Source: Tamarix chinensis | Lineage: Eukaryota; Streptophyta; Magnoliopsida; Caryophyllales; Tamaricaceae | DNA: 64,000 nucleotides | Reading direction: 5' to 3' | Assembly: GCA_030549775.1 (NCBI GenBank) | Contig: CM060172.1 | Coordinates: 3,450,123-3,514,122 of the forward strand | In this document: one piece after another, positions 45,359 through 58,640 of the stretch | Position numbering within the stretch: the first letter of the stretch is position 1 | How the letters are laid out: each line of letters begins with the position of its first letter | Notes under the pieces: model-generated | Told to the model about the DNA's origin: nothing | Seen by the model: only the letters and a program-made list of their open reading frames with translations | The model's database searches: none | Made by a program: the position numbers and the translations under genes

Positions 45359-47285
45359 TATAACATCCCAAAATTCACTACTTTTTTTTAAAAGCACAAG
45401 CAATTAAAATAGAAATATTTAAAACCTGTGAATTATGGAATGTTACCGCCACACTTAGAACCAAACCGGTTTTCTCCGACCGTTTTAGTACCAAGTGCTA
45501 AGGTTAAAGAAAAGATTGACATTAAATTCAACCCAAGAGTTAATAAAAGAACTAGAAAGAATCATACATCAAAAATCAGAGTACGCGTAAAAGAATCATG
45601 AATCAGAGTACTTGGTCAAAATTCCAGAAAAAGAAGAAATAACACTTTCATAAGATAAAAAGTTCATTTAAAATGCTCAATACAAGTAATGAATCGTATA
45701 AGGGTAAATTCGATACAAAAGAAATAACAGGAGCAGATAAATTAACAAGAAGAGTGAGAACGACCATGACACTCTTGAACCTTGAGCCAACCACATGCTC
45801 AACACTCAGCCCCATCGGATGTCTCACCCACCTACACAAAGTCAGAAGGGCATACTACTCGTGGGAATGAGCATCACCTATGAAAAGGGTGATCAGTACA
45901 CTACGTACTGAGTAAGGTAACAGATGCACTAAGGCTAACACATAAGTACATAAATTCATATAAATCATGTAGTAGAAATAAAAGAGCATAATCTATCATG
46001 ATAATATAATATCATACAATCATTCGGGTAGATACATAAAGAACCATTTATTCTAGATTAATTATTTAATAACTCTTTTATCGGAAATCGATTCATGCCA
46101 TTTTCTTTATCAAGTCTACACGAGTAAGGAAACCCCACTATTTTAGCTAATGGATCAGTTGCGAGGGTAACATACCCTGCCACAATTTTATGCCGGTGGA
46201 TCGGTCTGGCTCCTTCTCCTACGGTGTTCCCCTAATAGTAATAGTATCTTTTACATATTAGTAGCTGTGGGGTTTGCTTTGTTGAGTTTGGGATTCCCCA
46301 CTATTATAACCGGTGGATCAGTCTCTAGGATGACATACCCTGCCACTATTCTAGCCGGTGGATTGGTCGCGAGGGTAACATACCTTGCTTATTCAAAATC
46401 TTTCACCATGGACATGCATAAATCATTCCCTTTACACTTCACACATCACAAATCATAAAATTCCACCATCATAATTACACTTTACTCACCAAATGCACAT
46501 GATACCACAAAAACCATAAGCAGCCACACCAAACCCTAATTGTCCACACAAACCCTAGCTCGGTCTCCTACGTACCCTTATAATGCTCCACGTACTATTT
46601 TCCATCCAAAGTGTTCAACCACCCAAACAACGCTTACATTGCCATCCTCACATCCTAAATTAACTTTTCATATGTAAATTTCACTCCCATGCAGACTTTA
46701 TACATCCCATGCAACATTTCAAAATTTTCATGCGAAACCCTAAAATCTCACGTGAAACACTAGATTCAACCATGCAAACCCTAGATCCCTCCATATAAAA
46801 CCCTTACTTCTTTTATGCAAAGCCCGATATTCATTCATACAAAACCCTAAATTCAATCCACCTAAAACCAAGATTCATCCATACCAAACCCTAGATTTGA
46901 ACCATATAAAACCCAAGATTTATCCACACCAAACCCTAAGTTCAAACCATATAAAACCAAAGATTCATCCATGCCAAACCCTAAATTCAACCCATACTAA
47001 AACCAAAGATTCATCCATACAAAAACTTAAATTCAAACCATATAAAACTAAAGATTCATCCATATAATACAATTAACTAGATTCTCTCATTCATAACCAC
47101 AAATTAGATTCTCCCATACAAGTCCATAAGTTAGATTCTTCCATATAAAACCATAAATTAGAATCTCCTATATAAACCAGAAATTAGATTCTCCCATATA
47201 AAATCATAAATTACATTCTCCCATATAACATCATATAAAATCATAAATTACATTCTCTCATACAACATCATAATTCAACAACATA
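45359..47285 (-). mobile_element. CL-family LTR, truncated copy
   Basis: It opens TATAACATCCCAAAATTC (degraded TGTAACACCCC) and follows the 5149-7130 sequence in order: the TTACCGCCACACTTAG segment, the GGTGGATCGG module (46136-46390, with inverted repeats at 46164-46178, 46327-46341 and 46372-46386), the AAACCCTAA and ATTCTCCCATA minisatellites. It stops near 47285 without the other half, TATA region or CA end. The break may reflect a deletion that also removed adjoining TekB gag. Confidence 0.8.
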
Positions 47286-47439
47286 TTTTGAGGATTCCTC
47301 CATCACTGTCAAGTGTTTCTAGTCGATCCAGTCATCCTAGAGGTTAAAAGCCTCTCACCTTTCAAAAAGGTCAGGAATTAACCAGTGCCATGGGAATTCC
47401 TTCAGAAGGATGATTGAATGTGATTAGCTAATAACAGGT

Positions 47440-48020
47440 AGAGCTTCAAGCAAAAGTGGTCACTAATATGCTTATTATCTCTACGTTTCTAGCATGTGTA
47501 CTATTTGATTCTAGTGCAACACATTCTTTTGTGTCATCCACGTTTGTAACTAGAGCTGCCTTATATCCTTTTAGTAGCATTTTCACCTCTATTCTATTTC
47601 CTTTGGGGGATAAGATTTCATTCTCTAGGTTATACAAAGGGGTGGCTTTATAGTTAGGTAAGTAGAGTTTCCTTTAGACCTCATGGAGCTCGAATTGCAC
47701 AACTTTGATGTAATTTCCAAATAGACATGTTAGAAAAGTACTGAGTGTTGATAAACTACACATAGGAATGTGTGGTTCTACTAAGACCAAAGGGTGTTAG
47801 CATCTCATATCAGAATAAGTGCACTCACCACCACACCTTCAATCTTTAAGGAAGTTTGAGCTAATAAACTTGGTGATGTTAAGCTCAAAAGGATCAAGTA
47901 GGGTATTAAAGAAGGGAAAGCCCAAGGATTTCAAATCTATGAGGACAGTAGTTTTAGATACCATGGTAGGTGGTATATACCCTAGGGATGTGCTAAGCTT
48001 AAGAGGAAAATCCTAGAGGA
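47440..48020 (+). pseudogene. TekB protease fragment
   Basis: VLFDSSATHSFVSSTFV (from about 47500) matches the plant gypsy protease LFDSGATHSFV, with the active-site Gly replaced by Ser. GDKISFSRLYKGVAL follows and then degraded sequence including SSQR/LKKG-like residues. Everything from RT to integrase is missing before the purine tract, which indicates a large internal deletion. Confidence 0.82.
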
Positions 48021-48178
48021 AGGATATTTTACTCCTTATTCCATCCTAGTGTGATGTTTGAGGTGTTTTCCTTATTTTAAGGGGGTAGTACCCTTTTACC
48101 TTGTTTAATGTACTAGGTGCGTTGTTTTTTTTGTAAATATTATGCTTACACCTTATTTAGTAGGCTTCAAGGACACAA

Positions 48179-48199
48179 CCTCTTTAAGGGGGTTAGTGC
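48179..48199 (+). promoter_or_regulatory. Polypurine tract of TekB
   Basis: CTCTTTAAGGGGGTTAGTGC directly before the 3' LTR, like CTTTTTAAGGGGTAG in TekA. Confidence 0.75.
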
Positions 48200-49120
48200 T
48201 ATAATACCCCATCTTTTTGTGAAGTTTTTTGAATGAGAAATCATGGTATTTATTAAGATTTGATCATGTTTGATTTTGATTTGGAAATATAATTGAGTTT
48301 GAGGAAAAGTTGGATTTGAATAAGTTTTGGAGATAGAATAAAATGATCTTTTAGGTTGACCAATCAAATGGCTTCATGAACCAGTCAACTAGTTCATTGT
48401 TTGGGCTAAAGGGGTTTTACTTGATTGAACCATTCGATTGATTTGGTGAACCAATCGAATACTCGATAGAATAGTCTATTGGTAAGTCAAATCGATCAAC
48501 TAGTTTATCTAGCTCATTACATTTTCAAAACTCAATTTTTCTAGGAAACCTTCTTATACTAAAATGGGACCTTGATAATCCCATTTCAAGTTGTTCTTTA
48601 TAGATTCTTAACCTTACTTATCATGCATTCGTCCTGAGATTCTCCCTTAAACTAATTCGAGGGTTTGATTTAGATAATTGAGGGAGAGAGAGACCTTAAC
48701 TTTATCTTTTTTCCACCATTCTCCTATACAAGCTCTTGAATTATTACTTCGATTCTTAGACCTATCTTTTCTTAGATAAGAAATTACATCCACGTTGATT
48801 CAACATACATTTTTGAGAAATATAATTTCAACTCTAGAAGGGAGTTCATCCTATCTTTGATAAAATCTACTCATTCAACTAAAATTCAAATGGTAGAAAT
48901 TAGGGTTTTTGATCTATACCTAACCCCTCTATTTTTTTACCAATGTTTTGGCTATAAATAGCCCAAAGCACCACTTTCATTTACTCTTATTTCCGTTAGC
49001 AAACTATTCTTGCTCTCTCTAAACTTGTGTTTTTTTCTCTCCAATTCGAGCTTAGTTTTGGTTTCTTTCCACTCTTTCAGTCCTTTCTCTAGCTCTTACT
49101 TATTTATATTTAACCAAGGT

Positions 49121-52100
49121 TTTAATACCCTAATTTTTAGGGACTAAGATGCGTATTAAGATATGCATTTGGTGATGATCTTAGTGTGTTTAATCTTATT
49201 TGAGAGGTGTGTTTAGGATTGATATAGTTTTAGTTGATCTTGATTTGGATTTTGGAAGATAATTGGTTTTATCATAAAACTAGAAGACTAGTTGGAGGTA
49301 CCAATTGACTGGTTTGTTCATTAAATTTGAGTTTTGAAACCTAATGAACCGATCGACTGGTTTAGGATACCATTCCACCAATTCAACTAAATAGGTAGGT
49401 CTTCTGACTCAATTTTCACTTTGAATCTTTCCCCAAAACTTTTCCAGCATCATAATTATGTTTTGAGTTTTTACAAATGTTTTGAGTGTGCCTAACCTAT
49501 TTTATTGATTTACAACGAAATCACAAAGATGAAAATCATGAGAACTCACTTTCATGACTTCAGCTCATTTCTCTTCTTCTTATTTTCTCTTTGTACCGTG
49601 AGATTTCTCTCAGTGGATTATTTTCTCCTGTAGCTTTTATAAAATATTTAACATCAATTCTTTTCTCTTTTCATCATTGTTCCTTTCTTGTGTTTGAGAT
49701 TTCTGAGGCATATTACCTAGAACATAGTAGTTTCTATAATTGAGCTCAATGGTAAAAATACTAGATTCAAACCTCCAAAGCCTAAACTTTGAATCTTGGA
49801 TTTGGGGTATTAATTTATAAACTCCCTTACATTTCTTCTTTTAGCAGAAACCCTTAGTAATTCGAACCCAAAGGCTTCATTTTCTCCCTTCTTCCCTAAC
49901 ATCTAAACTACAATATTTTTTTAACACGCTTGCTTTGCCATATTTTCTCTCCTTGACTTTCATTTATGATCTTCCTTTCCTCTTCTAATCCTTTCTACAC
50001 CTCCTTCTAGTTTTAATCTTAATCAAGACAGGGTTAGGTTTGGTAAAGGAGTGAAGATTTAGCTTTCACCTCTAGTGTTCCATATTTTTTTACCTTTGAA
50101 AGGTGGGTTTCCTATAATTTCCTCTCTTAGGTCTCCAATTTTACTAAATCTTCTTTGAATGATTTTAATGGTTTTACTGAGTTTGAATATGAACTTCCTG
50201 AAAGATATTTTAGTATAGCAATGAGTTTTGGAGTTTTAGAGACTTTTTTTTTCTTTTTGGTGTGTTGCTTAGCTCTTTTAAGATAAACCATTATCTTCCC
50301 TATTTTATAGAAATTAGGTAAATTTATATGTCATGTTCTAGTAGAAAATATGGGATATAATGATAAGAAATGTGTGTAGATGGTAAATGATGAGATAATG
50401 GAGGAGTTGGTGGTAAGCTTAACTTGTAGTCTCGTATGCATAAACCTCATAAATATGGTTAGGCTTCATAATTTTTGTGATATTCTATACATCTCAGTTA
50501 CGCTTGCAAGTGTAATATGAAGTATAGATTGTTTCCATAAGCATCTAGCAAGAAGATAATGTTTTTCTAGTTCTTATTAAGTCTATAAAGTGCACAGATG
50601 ATTCAATTGTGATTCTCAACATGATTTTGGTACTTCATATGTCGATTCATAAATATTGATTGTAAAGAACCTATAATGACCTAAGATTTATGTCCAGATT
50701 GATAGAATAAAGATAATGGAAATTAATGGCGGGTAAGTGTGTTTTATTGGGGTTGTTTTCTCCCTAATCGATTAACTATTCCTATGGTTATTATTTATGT
50801 AATGGTTCAGAATGATGCATAATTAACCTCTAATAACTTATATCATAGTCGTAAAAAGTGAAACCTTGTAATTTGAATATTTTTTCAAGAATAAAAGAAA
50901 ATATAAAGGATATATATGGTTGTGTTAAGTTGACCTTATTTGTAAATAGTGATTTCCACTTAGCTATTGAAATTAAATGATAAATAATTAGGATTTATGG
51001 TTTGACTCTAGTTGGTCTCTAATTGGACCTTCACCTTTGGCCTTAGGGATTAAATTGGAATAACCTTTGATGAATGGTAAGACTATGGTGAAGAAATGAG
51101 CTATAGCCTTGACTTTAGCTGTAGGCTTTAAACTAGATTTGAATTGTGAACAGAAGTAAAATCAAATGTTGCCTTAGACATTTATGGATAATATTAACAT
51201 TATATGATTCCACCTCTTGGCATAATTGACCACGTAATGGAATAATCACTTGAAGATACCCTAAATGGGAATACCTAATGATGTGAAAACCTTATATAGG
51301 TGCATTAATTTAAAATGGCATCTTATCTGGTGTTATATTATTTTTGGACCTTTATATGATGTCACATCTCGATCCAATAAGATATTAATTACTTCAAGTG
51401 GAACGAGCATCATGATAGGTTTTGATTATTAGATCCTTAATTAGCTATTAGGGATTAGTTTGTCTTCAGACATTTTGCCTTCACGTGCCTTTGGGTAGAA
51501 TTCTAGTTGATCCCAAGATCCTTGTTAATCTCAGTGCCTTTCTTACTCTGGACGGTGATGATGTACTAAGGGGTATGGATACAAAGGGTATGGTCACCAC
51601 AAGATGGTTATTTGGCATGAGCTAGGACTTATGTCCACTAAGTGACGTTGGCATAAGCTGGGACTTTATGTCCATTTATTTGGTTTGAATTCTATGGTAT
51701 AGAGAGACCATGGGGAATAATTCCACCTATTTCTCAATAACTTAGGGTAAATAATTCTATGATCACATATTATTCAATAACTAGGGCTAAATAATTCTAT
51801 AATCAACTATTTCTCAATAATTTCATAAAGTTGTTTTATATCTACCGAATGCAAAATAATAACTACAATGAAACCCAATAAGTATTAATTGGCCTTATCT
51901 TATGTATGCTTGATCTTGATATGGTTATTTTTCTGATATAAGACATTTTTTGCCCTATCAATACTTAAAGAACTCACGCCTCACTTAAAGATAAATATGT
52001 TGTGTAACTCGCATTTACCTTCCTTAAGTTCTATGACAATCATATGTCTCCCTTGAATACCCTATTGTGGTACATTTTTGTGTTTCAAAAAGGTTTCCAT

Positions 52101-54362
52101 GAATGATCACATGATCTATTACTATCATAATTATGATCCACTGACACGTTCCTACCCGCAAGTGCACGGGGTCAGAGTAGTAGTCAAGGTCGATCCTACA
52201 GGGATTGGTGAATGACCGCTAGGACAATGATAGAACTTAGCTATGTCTAGACTATATGAAATAAAAAATTGTAAGCCAAAATAACTAACTAAGCTAAAAA
52301 GAAAGGAAAATAGCACTCAAGTGACTCAAATAAATAGAAGATCTCGATCCTCACATGTAATCGAATATCACATCAAAAAATAATTCAACAATCATAATCG
52401 ATCATGCCAACAAGGATAGAAAGTGTTGTGATTTCTCAAGCCACAACCACCCTATTACATATCTATGGCCCTAACTATCTCTAGCTTAGAGTCTAATAGA
52501 ATGTAATGCATTAAAGTCCATAAATTTTCCTCCTTTATTGTTGTAGAGGTCAAATCAATCGTCTCTCGATCTATAATTTAATCTCCCGTTGTGCTATTGG
52601 GTCTAATATTGGATTATCTCTCGATCTCACCGGTATTTCCCACACCGAAAATCAGAACCCGGTCGTGGTTCATAAATTCGTCAATCAATCAATAACACAA
52701 CACATATATTATGAATTGAATAAAAAAAGATGCAATAATTCAACACATTAGGATCGGGGAAAATTCCCCTTCACCTTAGCACATGATCTAGCCCATCAAA
52801 TTCATAGCAAGAATATTAAAAACAACAAGAGATTCCATAGATAGAGAAAAGATCATTAGATAATACCCTTGATGTTCACAAATTCTTGCAAAAATTTAAC
52901 TTCTTGAACCTCGGTCTCTAATTTACAAGAGAGATCTTGATGAATTGGGGAAGATGATAGAGAAGAGAGAAAAGAGAGGGAGTGGAGGCTGCTTCAAGAG
53001 AAAATAGAATGAGAGTTTTTATATTACCGCCTCTTGGATCCCTAGGGTATTGATAAAAATGGGCTTCTCGTGTCAACTTTGATAGTGCTGGGTATTTTGA
53101 CCATAACTTTTTCATCATTACTCCGATTAAGCTGATTTTTGATGTGTTGGAAATCTATTAAAAAGATATACAACTTTTATGTTAAAATATTCTCCAAATT
53201 CAGACTTATTATGGATCTAAATTTCACTTCTTTCAGGCCCATATACTTTGAATATGAATTCTTGCTTTCATTTTATTCCAGAATTTACATTTTAGCTCTA
53301 AATCTCTTTCTGCTTTAACTTTTGCTCCTCTTTGATCCTTTTCTTTTTTCCTTTCTTCTCCCTTTAAGCTTATTTTTTTTTCATCCTTCTTTTTTTTGTT
53401 GCTTGAGACCCTGCAAATTTTCACAATACAAAGGTAGTAACAAGAATAAAAGGGAGAATTCCAACTAAAATTAGAGGTAAAAGCTCTTATAAACCTTAGG
53501 AATAAGATGAAAAAGTCACACTTTTCTTCCAACTATTATAAAATCCATGATTAGGAATTCATATATGTAATTCTAATTTTACATTACACTCCAAGTTATA
53601 CTATAAACACTACTGTGTGGATAGTCATGGTAATCCATGCTCCTTAAAAAAGTGGTAGGTATAGTATATATTATATACCTTTGTATGCTGGTATGATTAT
53701 GATTATGCATGTTTTTGTAGATCCAAATATATCTTGTATGACCCTTGTTATTTTATGTTAATGATAGTAGGAGAACCGCATGTACATTTTAGTAGGTTGT
53801 GTAGTGATCATGTGGTGTGGGTCTTGCTTGTACTATGATCTGCATGATAATAGTAGATTGGTTTTCTTAGTATATAAGCATATAGATGGGGTTGTTTTTC
53901 AATCCCCTAATTAATCCCACTTGTTGGTTGTTGTAGGTTTCTTCAGGACAACCAGTGAGCGGTCCATCCTCCTCTGAGTATAGTTGGGTTGTTGAGTGTA
54001 GGCATTCCTAGAAATTTTACTCTGTGGTCCTTCAGTGATAAAGGCGTATCTCATTTAAAATTAATTTATTCTAGTTATAATTTTCTTTTGATATATGTTG
54101 TATAGATTTTGGGTCTATGTAGCCTAGGTTGTAAACCTTGATTTTTTCTATCTCCAAATGTTTTCTTACACACTCTAGACTTTGTTGGTATTTGATTGGT
54201 TATATACTTAGCCTTGTGTCTAATATGAGGTAGGCGGTGACATGCCTATCTTATGTTAGATATAGTGATCATAGCCCATTTTTCATGGGCTGGATTTGTA
54301 TTTATGCTTCCTCAATGATTTACAAACTAAATTTTTTGGTAGTGAAAAATAGGGGTTTTACA
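49121..54362 (+). mobile_element. SL-5: Tekay-like solo LTR in the TekB 3' LTR
   Basis: It starts TTTAATACCC (degraded TGTAATACCC) at 49121 and ends GGGGTTTTACA at 54362. Flanks AAGGT (49116-49120) and AAGGA (54363-54367) match at four of five bases. Removing it restores the TekB LTR as aligned with 42770-42840. Without its own inner insertion it is about 3.8 kb and carries the standard T1-type modules (GACTAGTT words at 49290-49400; GGACTTATGTCC at 51625-51636; closing block 54151-54362). No genes. Confidence 0.8.
52142..53590 (-). mobile_element. Athila-like solo LTR inside SL-5
   Basis: The left end read on the minus strand is ...AATCCCTGTAGGATCGACC followed by ACTTGCGGGTAGGAACGTGTCA, the typical 3' end of Athila/Tat-group LTRs and parallel to CATTCCTTGTGGGTTCGACT near the Ath1 LTR end. 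The right boundary is near 53588-53593 (minus strand TGTAATGTAAAATTAG or a few bases earlier). Flanking 5-mers do not match cleanly (TCCAC left; CTCCA right), so the exact limits are uncertain. No genes are present; the open frames at 52918-53532 are AG/CT-rich translations. Confidence 0.6.
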
Positions 54363-56828
54363 AAGGAAGGATTAGATTTAAGAAGAAGTTGAGCCTATTT
54401 TTCAACAAAAATTCTCTCTATTTTTCTCTTAGGTTTTGTAAGTTTATTTTCTCCTAATTCAAATCCTAATTAATGAAATTATTCCCTGGATTTCTAAAGC
54501 TTTACCCTTTTGTTTTTAAGGTTTGGAAATTAAAAATATCTAGGTTGAGCTTTTCTGTTTGTGGAAAATTTTGTTTGCACAAAGTCATTCTTACTTCTGA
54601 AATGTGACCTAGTTAATCATATGATGTGGTGTATTATTGAAAGTCCTTATTTTATAAGTTTTCATGAGAATTTGGTTTCAAATTGATGCATATTGATTTT
54701 AGAGAAATTAGTTTGATTTGATTAATTATGAAGCATGTTTTAGTTTATAAGCTAAAAAAAGTATTGGTATCATACATGATATGTTTTATTTTGGATTTTG
54801 TAGGAATTTCAAGGATGATTTACATGAAAATCATATGCTTTACATTATTTGAGGGTAAACTAATTGAATGGTACTTAGAATAGTTGGCTTGTTGAACCAA
54901 CCCATCAATCGACAGGTCTATGGTGACTTAAGTTTTCTCTCAACTTAAACCCATAGACTAGTTTGGCAAAACTGATCGACTAGTTTGACCAAAAGAATCG
55001 ACTAGTTTGAAAGAACCCTGGGTTTGGCCAAGTCAAACCAATCGACTAGTTGGACTAAACTTATCAACTAGCTGACCCATCTGATTGATTAGTTAGGTCA
55101 AATTGATTGACTAGTTCGGTCAGATTGTGTGAGTTTAGTATTTTGACTTGGATATGCCTAATGATGCTATATGATTGTTTAACTAGTGAAATATATATAT
55201 TAACATGGATTGACAACCTAAAGATGGATTAAATGGCTCATATTTCATAGCATACTCAATGAGTATTGTAAATGCCTTAATGGGTAAACCCAAATAAGTA
55301 TTTAATGGCTTTAAAGGGGTCATGAAATCTAAAATTTGGCTTGAAATATATTAATTTATCATATTTGGTTAATATTGAGTAAGCATTAATGGAAATCTCA
55401 TATATGGTTGGGGAATGGTAATGGTTAAGATAGAATAAGTATTAGAATGCCTTGATTACATATCTTATGGGCCTTGTATGATTATGTAACCTCAAGATTG
55501 ATGTACTAATCACTTAAAGCGAAAGATGATCGAGTTGTGTATGGTTCTAGGCTACCCGATCTTTGATTAGCTTCCGTAGGTTAGTCAGACTTCGAGTGTT
55601 TATTGGTGCCTTAGAAATTTGACTTTAGGTAGAATCCTAGTAGATCTTGGCTCCTTACCTTTCCCTAGATACTGATGATATACTAGAAGGTATCAATACT
55701 AAAGGGTCTAGTCACCAGGGTGGTTTTGACTTCGGTTCGGACTTATGTCCGTTGGTGGTTACATGGATTTGGCCTGGACTTATGTCAATTGATGCTTACT
55801 TAGCTTTAGTCTATACTTTATGTCCTTTGGTTTAGATAGACTTTTATGGTATATGAAAATATGGGGCGGTACAGAGCCCACTGCTCGATAATAGTTGGAA
55901 CAAGTATTTGTATAATAATTGGAATGTGTAATTAGATAAGAGTTTGGAATAAGAATGTGAATAAAATGAAAGATAAAAGTAAAAGGGAAGGAATGGTAAA
56001 TGAGATAATAGCCTATGTATGTATAAATGACCTAATAAGTTAGGTAGGTGGAAATAACCTATGAAGAAATTATGTGTCTTGATGAATGAAGCTTTATTAT
56101 TAGCTAGACATTATACTTTATAGATCGTGTGTTGTCATTTATAATGTTGTGCTATATTTTCAAGCATGATGAGTCATATATCGTATGAGCTTCCTATACA
56201 TGATATGACCATGATATAGCATGTATCATGGTTGTATGAAATATTCATGCAATATGGTTGTGGGAATTTTATATTATGATAGAATATTGTGTGTTGGTGA
56301 CTCTATTGAGGAGGTAACTTGGCTTACTCAAAATAAAGCATACTAATGTGTCTGTTTTCTCAGTCACCTACTTATTCCCATGAATAGAGGATCATGTGTA
56401 CATTTTGGGGATGGTCAGTAGTTGGAAAACCTCATGTGGGGCATTGGTTTTGAGAATGTGGACCTTTGAAGACTTTTGAGTAGCCTTAATGGAGCAGAAT
56501 TTAGGGTCACACCCTACTTTTGTTTCCGTAATTTAAGATCATGTACTATGAGTTAATTTTCCTCATGTATTTGAATATTGTGGGTCATCAAGGTCTTGTA
56601 CTTTAAAGCCTTTATTTTAGTAATTTATATCATAAGTTTTGGGGCACTCTACTTTAGTTTTGGTTGGTATAGTACTCAGCCTTGTATCTAACATAAGATG
56701 GGCAGCTTGCGCCTACACTACGTTAGGTGTGATGGTAATGCCCCATTTTCCTAAGTTTTTATTAGCTTTATACTTCTACAAGGTTTTCAAAACAAAATTT
56801 TTTAATTGTAAAAAATGTGCATGTTATA

Positions 56829-58349
56829 ATGAATGTCTGAAAGTTCAATAATCAAGGAAAGTTGATAAGCAGCCTCTCCAACTCGACTCAAAATCTCATA
56901 CAGCCCAGTGTACCTTGGGTTAGGCTTTCCTTTCCAAAAAAAATGCACCAATCCATTAGTGGGAAAGTCAAATAAAATTACTTAATCACCCACCTCACAC
57001 CCATTTATCCTCCTCTGCAAGTCTACAAAATTCTTTTTCCTATCCTAATAAACCTTCATCAGACCTCAAATCGTCCTAATTTACTTAGCCGATTCCTCTA
57101 TCATATCCGATCCTAACACAACTATCTTACTTGATTTACTCCAACATATGGGACTATAACACTTCAACCCATAGAGTTCCTTAAACGGTCACAATCATAT
57201 GCTTATATAATTATTATTGTTATAAGAGAACTCGATCAAATCTAGAGAATCCTCCCAACTATCCTAAAACTTGAGTCCACAAGCCTAAAGTATATCCTCT
57301 AAAGTTTAAATAGTGCACTTAGTTTGATTGTGTGTAGCTAGGTGGAAAGCAATGCTAATCTTTAGCTATGTCTCAAAGCTTCTTGAAACTTCTACTATAA
57401 CTATGATAAGAATCTAGAATCTCAGTCTTATGTAATGTCATTGGGTTCCCTATGTTACTAGGCCACATGCTTACTATAAACAGTAGCCAACTACTTTATA
57501 ATCCAGATTGCTTCCTATAAACACTAGCCAACTACTTTATACTCTAGGTTAACTTCATTGGCATAAATGCTATCAACTTGGTCAACCAGTCAGCTACTAG
57601 CCAAATCAAATCCAAACCATTATGGATCCTTAGTAATCCAACCACAAAGTCCATAGATATGCTTTTTCATTTGCGCTCGAGAACCTTCAATGGCTAAACA
57701 AATCATGTCAAATGCGTGTTCTCAATCTTGAGCTTCTAACAATTCAAGCACCTAACCATGAAATCTACAACCTCCTACTTCGTACACTACCACCAATAGA
57801 TATGCTTTAGGTCATTGTACAACTTATCACCTCTAGGATGTACAAAATAAGGCACATGATGACCCTCCTCTAGAATATTCTTCTTAAGCTCCCATAAATA
57901 TAAGGAATGCACCACCTGCTTTAGAAAAGAATATTTCCATCCTTAAATACCTCAAACCCCATACTCTACCTTCTAATATAGTCTGTCTAATCCAATCAAG
58001 CTTGACATCACCTAATTGACTAACTCAAATCTCATCAAAGATGGTCACTCTGATCATGAGAACACTCATCCTTGTCTCAAGATCCCTGAACTCCATGATC
58101 TTTATGCTTATGTCTTAAAGCTCCTTCCATATCCAATCTAAAAAAACCAATGAACCCATAGAGGGAAAAGTCTTCTTATTAAAAGCATATACTATAATGT
58201 TGGTGTTACCTTCGTGTTAGGTCAACACTAAATCGTAATCCTTAACTAAATCTAGCCATATTTGTTGTCTCATGTTCAGCTCTTACTGAGTGAAGATGTA
58301 CTTAAGGCTTTTATGGAGCTCAAAAACATACACTACACTCCATATAGGT
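56829..58349 (-). pseudogene. TekA integrase, decayed
   Basis: Minus-strand order from 58349: a degraded HHCC part (HHVPYFVHPRGDKLYNDL near 57860, then VVDFMVRCLNCQKLKIEN near 57770-57720), the core (SISMDFVVGLLRIHNGLD, first Asp near 57660; LIWLVADWLTKLIAFMPMKLT at about 57610-57545), and a C-terminal part (LGFSRF..., WVFFLERKAxPKVHWAV near 56930) interrupted at 56829 by TekB. Stops and shifts occur every 10-30 codons. The sequence is recognisably plant chromovirus integrase but non-functional. Confidence 0.82.
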
Positions 58350-58640
58350 AATGTCTCTAGATATTCAAGAAAAATACCATTGTTGCTAGTTTAAGGTCAT
58401 AAGTTAGATAATTCTTTTCATGCTCCTTCAATTGATGAGAAGCATATGCTACTACCCTCTCGTGCTGCATTAACAAACACCCTAAATGATGCTTAGATGG
58501 ATCAGTATACATCTCAAACCCCTTTGTACCCAATAGTAAGGTAGGCAATGGAGCTAAATTCAATCTCCTCTTAAGCTCCTCAAAGAATTCAGGGAACTTA
58601 TCATCCCAACCAAAGCACGCCATCTTCTTTAACAAGCTAG
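58350..58640 (-). pseudogene. TekA RNase H fragment
   Basis: The best preserved piece of TekA is a 92-residue open stretch 58635-58357. It has [17 protein letters not shown] (the usual link from RT), then [19 protein letters not shown], where the catalytic Asp is kept, [16 protein letters not shown] and the [11 protein letters not shown] segment. The usual catalytic Glu (ThDLELAAVVFAL pattern) is replaced by Lys here. The frame stops within RHYLYG. Confidence 0.9.

Larger units (their letters stand above)
41883..56828 (+). mobile_element. TekB: nested Tekay-type element (TSD ATGAA)
   Basis: A plus-strand LTR element within TekA integrase/chromodomain sequence. Target repeats ATGAA are at 41878-41882 and 56829-56833. 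It keeps both LTRs, a tRNA-Met primer site, a gag fragment, a protease fragment and a purine tract. Reverse transcriptase, RNase H and integrase are missing, and the internal region is only about 2 kb once the CL insertion is removed. Further insertions: a truncated CL LTR in gag and SL-5 in the 3' LTR. Confidence 0.93.
48200..56828 (+). repeat. 3' LTR of TekB, split by SL-5
   Basis: LTR pieces are 48200-49120 and 54368-56828, about 3.4 kb in all. It starts TATAATACCCC and ends GCATGTTATA. TATA candidate GGCTATAAATAGCCC at 48950-48964 aligns with 42634-42647. A GACTAGTT motif cluster is at 54885-55130 and GGACTTATGTCC is at 55739-55750. Confidence 0.85.
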
